Below are positions 15,398 to 23,344 of a DNA stretch of 38,075 nucleotides, piece by piece; position 1 is the stretch's first letter; each line of letters begins with the position of its first letter. The translations under genes were made by a program, and so were the position numbers. A model generated the notes under the pieces. That model was not told the DNA's origin. It saw only the letters and a list, made by a program, of their open reading frames with translations, and did no database searches. This DNA comes from CAKOSP01 sp964370755 (GTDB taxonomy: Bacteria > Bacillota_I > Bacilli_A > RF39 > UBA660), in assembly GCA_964370755.1 (NCBI GenBank), contig CAYJKL010000012.1:1-38075 (forward strand), written 5' to 3'.

Positions 15398-16262
15398 AGA
15401 TGATGTTAGACTTGATAAATTTATCGCAGATGAAACAGAATTTTCTCGTAGTTTAGTACTTAAAATGATTGAAGATGGGACTGTATTTGTAAATGGAGTA
15501 GTTAAAAAACCTTCTTATAAAGTATCTGATGGAGATTTAGTAGAAATTGATGAAAATTATACTAAAGAAGTAATTTTAGAGAAAAATGAAATTCCACTTG
15601 ATATAGTTTTTGAAGATGAATATTTGATGGTAATTAATAAACCTAGTGGACTTGTTGTGCATCCTGGATCTGGTAATCATAATAATACACTTGTTAATGG
15701 TCTTTTATATTATACAGACGAGTTATCTGATGAAGGTGGCGCGGCTAGAGCAGGTATTGTACATAGACTTGATAAAGATACATCTGGACTTATGATGGTT
15801 GCTAAAACTAATAAAGTTCATGAATTGCTTGCTGATTATTTTAAAAATAAAGAAGTTAAAAGAGAGTATTTAGCTATCGTGAAGGGAAGTTTCCCAAGTG
15901 AAAAAGCTAAGATAGATGCTCCTATAGGTAAATCTTCTAAAAACTTTAGAATGCAAGAAGTAATGGATGGTGGTAAAAGAGCTGTTACTAATTTAACTGT
16001 TGAAAAAAGATTTGGAGAATATAGTTTAGTTAGGTTATCACTTGAAACTGGTAGAACACATCAAATAAGAGTACATTTAAACTATATAGGGTATCCTGTT
16101 GTAAACGATCCTGTTTATGGAGTAGGCAAAAGTAATTCGTTTGGTCAGTATTTACATTCTACTAAGCTTGAGTTTGTACATCCTATAACAAAAAAGGAAC
16201 ACTGTTTTGAAAGCAGTATGCCTAAAGAAATGATAAATTTTATTAAAGAAGAATCAGTTTAG
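15378..16262 (+). CDS. rluD: Pseudouridine synthase, RluD/RluA family (YlyB-like)
   Basis: About 294 residues. An N-terminal S4 RNA-binding domain (VRLDKFIADETEFSRSLVLKMI ... VFVNG) is followed by the catalytic domain. Motifs are INKPSGLVVHPG, AGIVHRLDKDTSGLMMVAKT with the catalytic Asp in HRLD, and RTHQIRVHL. It converts uridines of 23S rRNA to pseudouridine. ATG 15378 has GAAGGAAG (15364-15371) at a good distance; ATG 15372 is too close. The lspA-ylyB pair is a standard Firmicutes arrangement. Confidence 0.92.
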   Translation: MKIIVNKDDVRLDKFIADETEFSRSLVLKMIEDGTVFVNGVVKKPSYKVSDGDLVEIDENYTKEVILEKNEIPLDIVFEDEYLMVINKPSGLVVHPGSGNHNNTLVNGLLYYTDELSDEGGAARAGIVHRLDKDTSGLMMVAKTNKVHELLADYFKNKEVKREYLAIVKGSFPSEKAKIDAPIGKSSKNFRMQEVMDGGKRAVTNLTVEKRFGEYSLVRLSLETGRTHQIRVHLNYIGYPVVNDPVYGVGKSNSFGQYLHSTKLEFVHPITKKEHCFESSMPKEMINFIKEESV

Positions 16263-16575
16263 CTAGTAAATAACAAAAAGTATAGTAAGAGAAAATATTA
16301 AATAAAATTGTGTAGTAAATATTTTTAGTTTTTTCTTTTACTAAATCATAGGTTAAAAAAGAACTAAAATAAAACATAATTAGAGAAAATATACATGAAA
16401 ATAGTAGGTTGTTATATTTAAAATACAATACTATAATGGTTAGAACTATGATGTATATTGAAGAAAAATAGAAAACGATGTTTTGTCTTTTGTCTTTTTT
16501 TTCTAGAACTGTAATAAACGAAGAATACGAGAATAAAGAAAAAGATAAACAATAAAATAATAAATATAGAAGCAT
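16243..16575 (-). CDS. Small integral membrane protein, minus strand
   Basis: This 110-residue, very hydrophobic protein has about four membrane segments (MLLYLLFYCLSFSLFSYSSF, then VFYFSSIYIIVLTIIVLYF, LLFSCIFSLIMFYFSSFL and YTILFNIFSYYTFCYLLAKL). It is accepted as real because it fills an otherwise empty gap and has AAAGGTGATT on the minus strand (16581-16590) just before its ATG. It is convergent with rluD, overlapping its last 20 nt, and divergent from the rhomboid gene. No family is recognised. Confidence 0.65.
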   Translation of the reverse strand: MLLYLLFYCLSFSLFSYSSFITVLEKKDKRQNIVFYFSSIYIIVLTIIVLYFKYNNLLFSCIFSLIMFYFSSFLTYDLVKEKTKNIYYTILFNIFSYYTFCYLLAKLILL

Positions 16576-16587
16576 TAATTAATCACC

Positions 16588-16616
16588 TTTACTAATTATA
16601 TGCTTTGTAGTAAAAT
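16588..16616 (+). promoter_or_regulatory. Promoter for the rhomboid gene
   Basis: TTTACT (16588-16593), a 17-bp spacer and TAAAAT (16611-16616). A start just downstream rules out the ATG at 16600 and supports ATG 16633. The 17 nt GCTTTGTAGTAAAATGT (16602-16618) recur exactly upstream of sirA. Confidence 0.55.
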
Positions 16617-16632
16617 GTATGATGGAGGTTAT

Positions 16633-17781
16633 ATGCAAAACGTAATAATTAGTAGTAAAGATGAAGTTGTTATGAGATTAGTTCATTATTTTGTTACTAA
16701 AGAAGATTATACACCGATTGTGGTGCAAGGTGCTAAGAATGAAATTTGGCTTGAAAATTTATCTGGACCTTATAAAATAATTAGAATAAATACTGGTTAT
16801 ATTCATAATAACGAACAGTTTGAACATGATATGAAAAAGATTAAACATGTTTTAAAGCAAATTAAGAAAAAAACACTTAGTCTTAAAATAAGTGCTCTTA
16901 ATATATGTTTAGATACATCTGATAGAGTTGAGATAACTGAGGCTAAAGGTGTTGATACAGTAAAACTTAAAAGTGTAAACGAAATTAATAAGAATGAATC
17001 TTTACAAAGTGCTTTTCCTAGTATTTCAATTGATGAAAATGAGAAAGTGGATAATTTAGATTTTATAATTAATGTAACTGAAGATATTAATAAAAAAACT
17101 GAGAAAGATAATGCTCTTTTTGAGCAAGTTTTTAAGAAAAAGACTATTGTTGTTACAAGAGTTATAACTGCGATATGCGTTATCATGTTTGCTCTTACTT
17201 ATATATTTGGAAATGGGTCAACTGATGTTATTACACTTTTAAAGTTTGGTGGAAATAATATTGATTTTGTTAAAGCAGGTGAAATATATAGACTTATTAC
17301 GTCAATGTTTTTACACGCTGGATTTATACATTTATTTGTAAATATGTACTCTCTTAATATAATTGGTACTCAGCTTGAGAATTTTATTGGTAAATGGAGA
17401 TTTTTAGGAATATACTTATTTAGTGGTATAAGTGGTTCTTTATTATCCTTAGTACTTAATGATTCGCTTACAGTATCAGTAGGTGCTAGTGGAGCTATAT
17501 TTGGACTTATGGGAGCTTTACTATATTTTGGGTATCACTATAGACTATATTTAAATCAAGTTATAAAAACTCAGTTAGTACCTATAATTTTACTTAATTT
17601 ATTTATTGGGTTTTCACTAAGTGGTATTGATAATGCTGCCCATATTGGAGGTCTAGTAGGTGGTTATTTAGCTGCTACAGCATTTGGGGTTAAAGGTAAA
17701 AGTACAAAAAATGAAACAATAAATGGAAGTATTGCATTACTTATTTTAATAGCTTTTCTTTCATATATGGTTTTTAGATAG
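16633..17781 (+). CDS. Rhomboid-family intramembrane serine protease
   Basis: About 382 residues, starting at ATG 16633 behind GGAGG (16624-16628). A cytoplasmic N-terminal domain of about 170 residues precedes six to seven membrane segments. Rhomboid motifs are present: LHAGFIHLFVNMYSL, the catalytic Ser in GASGAIFGLMG (about residue 285) and the catalytic His in NAAHIGGLVGG (about residue 337). The long soluble N-terminus resembles Bacillus GluP/YqgP, which cleaves membrane proteins and assists membrane protein quality control. The exchanger gene follows 9 nt downstream and is probably co-transcribed. Confidence 0.9.
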   Translation: MQNVIISSKDEVVMRLVHYFVTKEDYTPIVVQGAKNEIWLENLSGPYKIIRINTGYIHNNEQFEHDMKKIKHVLKQIKKKTLSLKISALNICLDTSDRVEITEAKGVDTVKLKSVNEINKNESLQSAFPSISIDENEKVDNLDFIINVTEDINKKTEKDNALFEQVFKKKTIVVTRVITAICVIMFALTYIFGNGSTDVITLLKFGGNNIDFVKAGEIYRLITSMFLHAGFIHLFVNMYSLNIIGTQLENFIGKWRFLGIYLFSGISGSLLSLVLNDSLTVSVGASGAIFGLMGALLYFGYHYRLYLNQVIKTQLVPIILLNLFIGFSLSGIDNAAHIGGLVGGYLAATAFGVKGKSTKNETINGSIALLILIAFLSYMVFR

Positions 17782-17790
17782 GATGTGTGT

Positions 17791-18735
17791 ATGTTTATAA
17801 ATATAATTTTATTAATCTTAGGTTTTATTATTCTTATTAAAGCTGCGGATTATTTTGTAGATGGTGCTAGTAGTCTTGCTCAGCACTTTAAAGTTTCAAA
17901 ACTTGTAATTGGTCTTACTATTGTAGCCTTTGGAACAAGTGCTCCAGAGTTTGCGGTAAGTGTTCAGTCACTTGTTAATGACTCTCCTGATTTGGTTATT
18001 GGTAACGTAGTGGGGAGTAATATAATTAATATTTTACTTATACTTGGTGTGGCTAGTTTGATTGCTCCAATAAAAGTAAAAGATAATACTGTTAAAAAAG
18101 AAATACCTATTTGTATGCTTCTTACCATTCTTCTTGCTGTTTTATTTTTAGACGGACCTATAAATGGTGATGAACTTAATATGATAAGTAGAGCAGATGG
18201 TATTACTATTGTTTTATTCTTTATAATATTTATTTATTATTTATTTACGATTATGAAAAATAAAAAAGAAGATATAGAAAAACCGGATATTTCACTTTTT
18301 ACAAGTATTTTACTTTCAGTAGGTGGTATTGTATTCATAGTCTTATCAAGTGACTTAGTAGTTAATCAAGCTGTTGAAATAGCACATCACTTAAATATTA
18401 GTGAAAGAATTATATCGCTTACAATTATAGCTCTTGGTACAAGTTTGCCTGAACTTATTACTTCGATATCTGCTGCTAGAAAAGGTGAGCAAGATATTTT
18501 AGTAGGAAATATTATAGGAAGTAATATATTTAATATATGTGTTGTTTTAGGTCTTCCTGCTGCAGTATTTGGGGCAATAGTTCCTGGAACATTTAACTAC
18601 CTAGACTTTATTATGTTTGTTGTATCTGCTATTGTTTTATTCTTAGTAGCAAGAAATAAATATATCATTACTAAGTTTGAAGGCGTGTTTATGCTGATAC
18701 TGTTTGCTTGTTATTATATATATATTTTATTATAA
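17791..18735 (+). CDS. Calcium/sodium:cation exchanger (CaCA family, YrbG-like)
   Basis: About 314 residues and ten membrane segments in two inverted repeats, each with the ion-binding alpha motif. Repeat 1 has IGLTIVAFGTSAPEFAVSV and GNVVGSNIINILLILG. Repeat 2 has ISLTIIALGTSLPELITSI and GNIIGSNIFNICVVLG. This matches K-independent sodium/calcium exchangers of the YrbG type. Substrate (Ca, Na, H or K) cannot be fixed from sequence. ATG 17791 is preferred because AGGA (17780-17783) is at good distance; GTG 17785 is an alternative. Confidence 0.9.
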   Translation: MFINIILLILGFIILIKAADYFVDGASSLAQHFKVSKLVIGLTIVAFGTSAPEFAVSVQSLVNDSPDLVIGNVVGSNIINILLILGVASLIAPIKVKDNTVKKEIPICMLLTILLAVLFLDGPINGDELNMISRADGITIVLFFIIFIYYLFTIMKNKKEDIEKPDISLFTSILLSVGGIVFIVLSSDLVVNQAVEIAHHLNISERIISLTIIALGTSLPELITSISAARKGEQDILVGNIIGSNIFNICVVLGLPAAVFGAIVPGTFNYLDFIMFVVSAIVLFLVARNKYIITKFEGVFMLILFACYYIYILL

Positions 18736-18761
18736 AAAAAATCTAAGTTTTACCTTAGATT
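18734..18761 (-). terminator. Intrinsic terminator for lexA
   Basis: Read on the minus strand, AATCTAAG (18761-18754) and CTTAGATT (18747-18740) form an 8-bp perfect stem with a 6-nt loop. Seven T's follow (18740-18734). The hairpin overlaps the lexA stop. On the plus strand it has no U-run after the stem. Confidence 0.75.
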
Positions 18762-19371
18762 AAAATTTTCTGTAAAGTCCAACTGCTATTCCTAGTATGT
18801 GGACATTATCTAATATAATTGGATCCATAAAATCATTTTCAGGTTGTAACCTAAAATGATTTTTTTCTTTGTAAAAAGTTTTAAGTGTAACTTCATTTTC
18901 ATCTGTCATAGCTACTACTATATCACCGTTTTTTGCAACATTTTGTCTTTTAATTATTACATAGTCATTATCGTAGATGCCACTGTTAATCATTGATTCT
19001 CCAGAAACGTGTAGTGTAAATACTTCTGCTTTGCTTGGAATTAAATTAATTGGTAAATCAAAAAATTCGTTTGGCTGCTCAATTGCTGTAATTGGATTAC
19101 CTGCAGTTATTTTACCAAGCAAGGGAACTTTAACAATGCTTTCATTTTTTTCTGCGTATTCATTATCTACTAGAAGTTCTATTGTTCTAGATTTATGATT
19201 AGAAGTTTGGATACAACCTAGTTCTTCTAACTTTTTTACATGTGAGAAAGCAGTAGCGGGACTACTTAGTCCGACTCCAGCACATATATCTCTTATAGCA
19301 GGAGGGTACCCTTTATCTGCAATATATTTTTTAATAAAGTTTAGAACATCACTTTGTCTTTTTGTTAACAT
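18760..19371 (-). CDS. lexA: SOS repressor LexA
   Basis: This 203-residue protein has an N-terminal winged helix (TKRQSDVLNFIKKYI, YPPAIRDICAGVGLSSPATAFSHVKKLEELG). The autocleavage site is Ala90-Gly91 in GKITAGNP, and the Ser/Lys dyad is Ser126 (VSGESM) and Lys164 (VTLK). It represses DNA-damage genes and cleaves itself when bound to RecA filaments. Its own promoter (TTGACT, 17 bp, TAAAAT, minus strand) is overlapped by a LexA box, so it is autoregulated. AGGTGAT is the ribosome binding site. Confidence 0.96.
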   Translation of the reverse strand: MLTKRQSDVLNFIKKYIADKGYPPAIRDICAGVGLSSPATAFSHVKKLEELGCIQTSNHKSRTIELLVDNEYAEKNESIVKVPLLGKITAGNPITAIEQPNEFFDLPINLIPSKAEVFTLHVSGESMINSGIYDNDYVIIKRQNVAKNGDIVVAMTDENEVTLKTFYKEKNHFRLQPENDFMDPIILDNVHILGIAVGLYRKF

Positions 19372-19389
19372 TTTTTATCACCTGTTTAC

Positions 19390-19418
19390 ATTTTACACTA
19401 TATTTTTAAAAAAGTCAA
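19390..19418 (-). promoter_or_regulatory. lexA promoter
   Basis: On the minus strand TTGACT (19418-19413), 17 bp and TAAAAT (19395-19390). The -35 overlaps the LexA box at 19416-19429. Confidence 0.75.
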
Positions 19419-19429
19419 ACAAATGTTCC
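19416..19429. promoter_or_regulatory. LexA box 1 (lexA operator)
   Basis: CAAAC-AAAT-GTTCC, close to the Bacillus SOS box CGAAC-N4-GTTCG, covering the lexA -35. Confidence 0.7.
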
Positions 19430-19437
19430 TAAAACTA

Positions 19438-19466
19438 TTTACACAAACAATTGTTCGTGATAATAT
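19438..19466 (+). promoter_or_regulatory. SOS promoter of the 48-residue membrane protein
   Basis: TTTACA (19438-19443), exactly 17 bp, then TAATAT (19461-19466). The spacer is almost filled by a LexA box (19444-19457). Confidence 0.7.
19444..19457. promoter_or_regulatory. LexA box 2
   Basis: CAAAC-AATT-GTTCG matches the SOS box with one mismatch and lies precisely between the -35 and -10 of the rightward promoter. Confidence 0.8.
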
Positions 19467-19493
19467 AGAGGTGTAAGAAAGAAGGGATGATTT

Positions 19494-19640
19494 ATGAAAA
19501 AGTTTTTAGAAAAAAATGGGGGGTTAATTTTATTTTATCTCTTTATTATTCTTTGTGTTGTTATGGTTAATTTTAGGTTTGAATATTTAAATAATTCTAA
19601 TGAAGTTGTACAAAAAAATGTCTATGCTTTAAATAATTAA
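19494..19640 (+). CDS. SOS-regulated 48-residue membrane protein (YneA/SosA-like position)
   Basis: This ORF begins MKKFLEKNGGLILFYLFIIL and has one membrane segment (about residues 11-26). A short polar tail of about 20 residues, rich in Asn, follows. It has a GAAGGGAT ribosome binding site (19480-19487) and a promoter with a LexA box in its spacer, divergent from lexA. In Bacillus and Staphylococcus this position holds yneA/sosA, small single-pass proteins that block division during SOS. This one is much shorter and lacks a LysM domain, so it is a positional analogue at best. Function as a division inhibitor is inference. Confidence 0.7.
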   Translation: MKKFLEKNGGLILFYLFIILCVVMVNFRFEYLNNSNEVVQKNVYALNN

Positions 19641-19687
19641 TTGATTATTTTTTAAATATATGATTTAATTATAATAGGTGGGAAATA

Positions 19688-20779
19688 ATGAAAAAGGTAT
19701 TGATTGTATATGCAATGTATGGATCAGGTCACAAAACAGTAGCTTGTAACATATATGAAAACCTAAAGAGTGAGAAAAATATTGATGTAGCACTTCTAGA
19801 TATTACTCCGTATGCTAATAATGCGGGTAAGCTTAGTGTTAAACTTTTTGATTTTGTTGTTAAATATAGAACAGAAAAATTGTTTACTGCAGGGTATGAA
19901 CTTTTAGATAATAAACTTATAAGTAAACTGCAAAGAAGAATCTCTAAATTATTTTATGATAATACTCAAATTAGAAGAGAAATAAAAAAGATAAATCCTG
20001 ATTTGGTTGTTGCAACTCATTATTATGGAGCAACACTTTTGTCTCATTTTAATAGAGAATGTGTAACGGATGCTAAAATTATTACTGTCCTTACAGATTA
20101 TGCACCTCACAGTGAGTGGCTTTCTAATCATACTAAAAAAGATTTATTTATTGTAGCTAATGATTTGATGAAAAATGAGTTAGTAAATTTTGGAGTAGAT
20201 AAAAGAAAAATAAAGGCACTTGGTATACCGATGCAAATAAGTAAGTTTCATAATTTGGCTCCTAAAGATGAAATTATGAAAAAGTATAAACTTGATTTAG
20301 CAAAACCAGTAGTACTTTTTTTTGGAGGAAGTACTGCGGGTTCGCTTACTTACCTTGAGTATTTTAAAACAGTTATTAAAGAACATTTTGATGCGAATAT
20401 AATATTTATTTCTGGAAAGAATGAAAAATTAAAAGAGAAAGCAACTTCCTATGCTAAAAAGAAAAATGCTAAGAATGTTACAGTTTTAGGATTTACTACT
20501 GATGTGTATAACCTTATGAATATATCAGATTTTGTAATTACAAAGCCTGGTGGGGCAACTGTTACGGAATGTTTGGCATTTAATCTTCCTATGATACTTA
20601 TACCTGGTCTTGGTGGACAGGAAATGTATAATATTAAATTTATTAAAAGAGAAGGTTATGGGGTATTTGCTAGAAGAAAAGGTAAGTTAATTAAATATAT
20701 ATATGATTTCTCTAAACCTAGAATACTAGAAAAATATAATAAAAATTTAAAGAAAAGTTTAAAAAAAGATTCAGGGATG
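19688..20779 (+). CDS. Diacylglycerol glycosyltransferase, UgtP/MGDG synthase family (3' end lost in gap)
   Basis: About 364 residues are visible before the N gap. The N-terminal motif KVLIVYAMYGSGHKTVA is typical of MGDG synthase-like GT28 enzymes. TDYAPHSEW and the UDP-sugar-binding C-terminal lobe (LFFGGSTAG, VLGFTTDVYNLMNISDFVITKPGGATVTECLAFNLPMILIPGLGGQE) follow. UgtP-type enzymes add glucose from UDP-glucose to diacylglycerol, making glycolipids and lipoteichoic acid anchors. Nucleotide-sugar specificity cannot be read here. AGGTGGGAA precedes the ATG. The C-terminus is missing or merged into the gap. Confidence 0.85.
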
Positions 20780-20879
20780 NNNNNNNNNNNNNNNNNNNNN
20801 NNNNNNNNNNNNNNNNNNNNNNNNNNNNNNNNNNNNNNNNNNNNNNNNNNNNNNNNNNNNNNNNNNNNNNNNNNNNNNN
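20780..20879. other. Assembly gap of 100 N
   Basis: Exactly 100 N's, the conventional placeholder for a scaffold gap of unknown size. The genes on either side are each truncated by it and must not be read as one protein. Confidence 0.97.
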
Positions 20880-21605
20880 GTTTCATTTATTGAGTCTTCA
20901 ACGGGGCAAAAAATTAAACAGTCTGCTGATTTACACGGGATTGATCCTTATGTTATGTATGCAATTAGTAATTATATGACTAACTTAAATGAGAATGCAC
21001 CTTTTTCAGTGTATGCTGATGGAAGAGTGAGTATTGGAACGGATGCTGAAACAGGTTTAGATACTTATGGACATTTAAAAACTGAGGATAAACTTCAAAA
21101 TATAGATTATAATATTCATGCGATGACTAAAATATATCAAGATTCGGTAGCTAAATTTAACGGTAACACTGCATTTGCTATGCTTGATAGTGTAGTAGGT
21201 ATGGATTTAGTTACGCTTGTTGTGGCTAATAATGCTAGTGATAGTAATTTAACATTTGATGATTACTGTAAAAATTACGGGGTTAAAGATATTACTGATG
21301 ATTTAGAAAAGCTGAATAACAATTCTCTTGAAATCTATTTGAGTGGCCTTAACGGAACAGTTTTGGAGAAATACAAAAACACTATTGCTTGGCTTAGAAA
21401 TAGTGGTTATAATAGTCAGACGTTTAAAGTTGCTGATATACTTAAAGGTCTTGAATCTAATTATTTAGGAGTGACTAGTGAAAATGTTGTAATTAGAGAA
21501 AATAATAATCAAGATGATTTATCAAAAGTTGAGTATAATTTTGATACTGGAATACAACAGCATCAAGATTATGAATTTAAAGATTTACCAACATCAAGAA
21601 CTTGA
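20880..21605 (+). CDS. Unknown protein, C-terminal part (5' end in gap)
   Basis: The frame is open from the gap edge and encodes 241 residues. It begins VSFIESSTGQKIKQSADLHG and continues IDPYVMYAISNYMTN, a pattern loosely like the start of lytic transglycosylase folds (helix, then ID-P-x-x-x-x-AI). The catalytic Glu context is not clear. The rest is acidic and Asn/Asp-rich with no recognised motif. The last 37 nt overlap the convergent yolD. The true start and any signal peptide lie in the gap. Confidence 0.6.
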   Translation, partial: VSFIESSTGQKIKQSADLHGIDPYVMYAISNYMTNLNENAPFSVYADGRVSIGTDAETGLDTYGHLKTEDKLQNIDYNIHAMTKIYQDSVAKFNGNTAFAMLDSVVGMDLVTLVVANNASDSNLTFDDYCKNYGVKDITDDLEKLNNNSLEIYLSGLNGTVLEKYKNTIAWLRNSGYNSQTFKVADILKGLESNYLGVTSENVVIRENNNQDDLSKVEYNFDTGIQQHQDYEFKDLPTSRT

Positions 21606-21895
21606 TTAAAATAGATAAAAGAATGATCACAAAAGATTATTCTTTTTTTTATTGTATCTATTTTATGTATTTTGTTTGTTATTTTTTTTATGTAACCATT
21701 TTCATAATAATGAATTGTGATAGTTTGTTTTAGTTGGTATGCCCTTATAATATTTTCTTCAATTTCATTTAATTCATCTTCACTTAAAATTGGTTTTTCA
21801 ATTTTGTTTCTTTCATATTCTAGTTTATTTACTGCGTTTTTGGATGATGTTACTGAATCAAAAGGTAACCATTTAGTCATTTTTCTGTCTTTCAT
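21569..21895 (-). CDS. YolD-like protein
   Basis: This 108-residue protein matches the YolD family: MTKWLPFDSVTSSKNAVNKLEYERNKIEKPILSEDE, then ITIHYYENGYIKKITNKIHKID. YolD-like genes are regularly paired with UvrX/Y-family polymerases in Bacillus phages and chromosomes. The start overlaps the uvrX stop (ATGA at 21892-21895), so the two are translationally coupled. The 3' end overlaps the opposite gene. Biochemical role is unknown; a partner or modulator of the polymerase is the usual assumption. Confidence 0.85.
   Translation of the reverse strand: MKDRKMTKWLPFDSVTSSKNAVNKLEYERNKIEKPILSEDELNEIEENIIRAYQLKQTITIHYYENGYIKKITNKIHKIDTIKKRIIFCDHSFIYFNQVLDVGKSLNS
21618..21650 (+). terminator. Intrinsic terminator inside the yolD coding region
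   Basis: AAAGAATGATC (21618-21628) pairs with GATTATTCTTT (21635-21645), with one G-U pair, followed by T's to 21650. It serves the plus-strand gene ending at 21605 while also encoding residues of YolD on the other strand. Confidence 0.65.
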
Positions 21896-23139
21896 ATACT
21901 GTGTCCTCCTATTTTTTCATTTCTATTTAGTACAGTTGAATGTTTTGCTAAAGCACTTGCATGAACTATACTGCTTTTGCCATATCTACTTTGAATTTTA
22001 TCCATTTGTTTATTTAAGTTATTTTCTTTGTTTGTTAGTTTGTAATCTTCGAATAAATTTAATTGTAAAAAATTATTGTTAGTTAATTTTCCTAGAGATA
22101 TTCCAAGCTTTCTAATAGGAATGTCTTCTACATATTTATCTAGTAAACTATTTGCATATTTGTTTAGAATGGTTATGTCATCTGTATAGTTTTCAAGTTT
22201 GATACATTTATGAAAACCACCGCCAAAGTCTTTTGAGTAACCAATTGATATACTTAAAGATCTGCATAGTTTATTATTATTTCTAAGGCGTGATGTTAGA
22301 ACATCTAAAGTTTCTTTTATTATAAGTTTGATATTATCGCTGTTGTAGTTTTCAAAAAGAATTTGGCTACTTGCATAGGATATATTTCTTTTAATGACTG
22401 TTTTTTCTGAAATTACACTTTCATCTAATCCATTAGCATGATTATGAAGTTCTTCTCCGATTACTCCATATAAATCTTTAAGTTTACCTTTATTGTAATT
22501 TGCTAAATCACCGACACTAAATATTCCGAGTTTATTTAAATTCCTTTCCATTCTAAATCCAATTCCCCACATATTAGAAAGGGGAGTAATCGGCCAAAGT
22601 TTGGTCTTTATATCATCTTGTGTCCATTTTGCAATACCGTTTTTTGCGCTTTTAGATTCATTATCTAGTGCGAGCTTTGCAAGAAGCATATTGGTGCCGA
22701 TACCACATGTTGCAGTTAACCCTGTTTTTTTATATATTGTTTTTAGTATTTTTTTTGCAAGCTCTGTATCAGTTAGTTTATATAATTTTAAGTATGTAGT
22801 AACATCTAAAAATGCTTCATCAATAGAATATACATGTAAGTCATCTTTAGATATAAAATCTAAGTATATATTGATAACTTCTGAACTTTTTTTAATATAT
22901 TGACCCATTCTAGGTTTGGCGATTATATATGGAATGTTTTTAGGTATTTCGAATAATCTACCTCTTGATTTTATACCTTGTTTTTTTAAATAGGGTGTGA
23001 TTGCAAGTGTGATTGCGCCACCACCTTGATTTTTGTTAGCTACTACTAATGGAGTAGTGAAGGGGTCTAAACCTTTTTCTATACATTCTACACTTGCGTA
23101 GAAACTTTTTAAATCAATGCATAATATATTTCTATTCAT
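21892..23139 (-). CDS. uvrX: Y-family DNA polymerase, UvrX/UmuC-like
   Basis: This 415-residue protein has palm motifs CIDLKSFYASVE with catalytic Asp9 and YSIDEAFLDVT with Asp107-Glu108. Helix-hairpin-helix segments are TCGIGTNMLLAKLA and MWGIGFRMERNLNKLGI. The little-finger domain ends with the beta-clamp motif QLNLFED. It performs error-prone lesion bypass. ATG 23139 follows GGAGG, so the longer frame start at 23154 inside the operator is rejected. It is operonic with yolD and preceded by a LexA box. Confidence 0.93.
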   Translation of the reverse strand: MNRNILCIDLKSFYASVECIEKGLDPFTTPLVVANKNQGGGAITLAITPYLKKQGIKSRGRLFEIPKNIPYIIAKPRMGQYIKKSSEVINIYLDFISKDDLHVYSIDEAFLDVTTYLKLYKLTDTELAKKILKTIYKKTGLTATCGIGTNMLLAKLALDNESKSAKNGIAKWTQDDIKTKLWPITPLSNMWGIGFRMERNLNKLGIFSVGDLANYNKGKLKDLYGVIGEELHNHANGLDESVISEKTVIKRNISYASSQILFENYNSDNIKLIIKETLDVLTSRLRNNNKLCRSLSISIGYSKDFGGGFHKCIKLENYTDDITILNKYANSLLDKYVEDIPIRKLGISLGKLTNNNFLQLNLFEDYKLTNKENNLNKQMDKIQSRYGKSSIVHASALAKHSTVLNRNEKIGGHSI

Positions 23140-23147
23140 AATACCTC

Positions 23148-23161
23148 CGAACATTTGTTTT
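23148..23161. promoter_or_regulatory. LexA box 3 (uvrX-yolD operator)
   Basis: On the minus strand AAAAC-AAAT-GTTCG. The right half-site is perfect, and the spacer is the same AAAT as in the lexA operator. It lies between the -10 and the ribosome binding site of uvrX. Confidence 0.65.
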
Positions 23162-23165
23162 ATAA

Positions 23166-23174
23166 ATTATATCA
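23166..23174 (-). promoter_or_regulatory. uvrX-yolD promoter, extended -10
   Basis: TG-A-TATAAT read on the minus strand (23174-23166), just upstream of LexA box 3. No strong -35 is visible. Confidence 0.55.
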
Positions 23175-23291
23175 TATAATTAGGAGATGTTAAATAGTAA
23201 AATATGGAAAAATTTTATCTTGAAATTCGTTTAGAAAAATGTTATATTATGATAGGTAAAATATTTTCAATATGTATATATAGTGTGAAAT

Positions 23292-23320
23292 TTGACAAAA
23301 TGTACCAAGTGTGTTACAAT
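23292..23320 (+). promoter_or_regulatory. Promoter for the papain-like/lipase-acyltransferase operon
   Basis: TTGACA (23292-23297), 17 bp and TACAAT (23315-23320), followed by AGAGGGGA before ATG 23345. This is the best sigma-A match in the window. Confidence 0.8.
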
Positions 23321-23344
23321 ATATAAACAGTAAGAGGGGAAATT

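Noticed and set aside
16803..17186. Minus-strand ORF of 127 codons
   Set aside because: Antisense to the N-terminal domain of the rhomboid gene; no ribosome binding site or family.
19688..20893. A single 401-residue ORF running through the N gap
   Set aside because: The translation crosses 100 placeholder N's, so frame and length beyond 20779 have no meaning.
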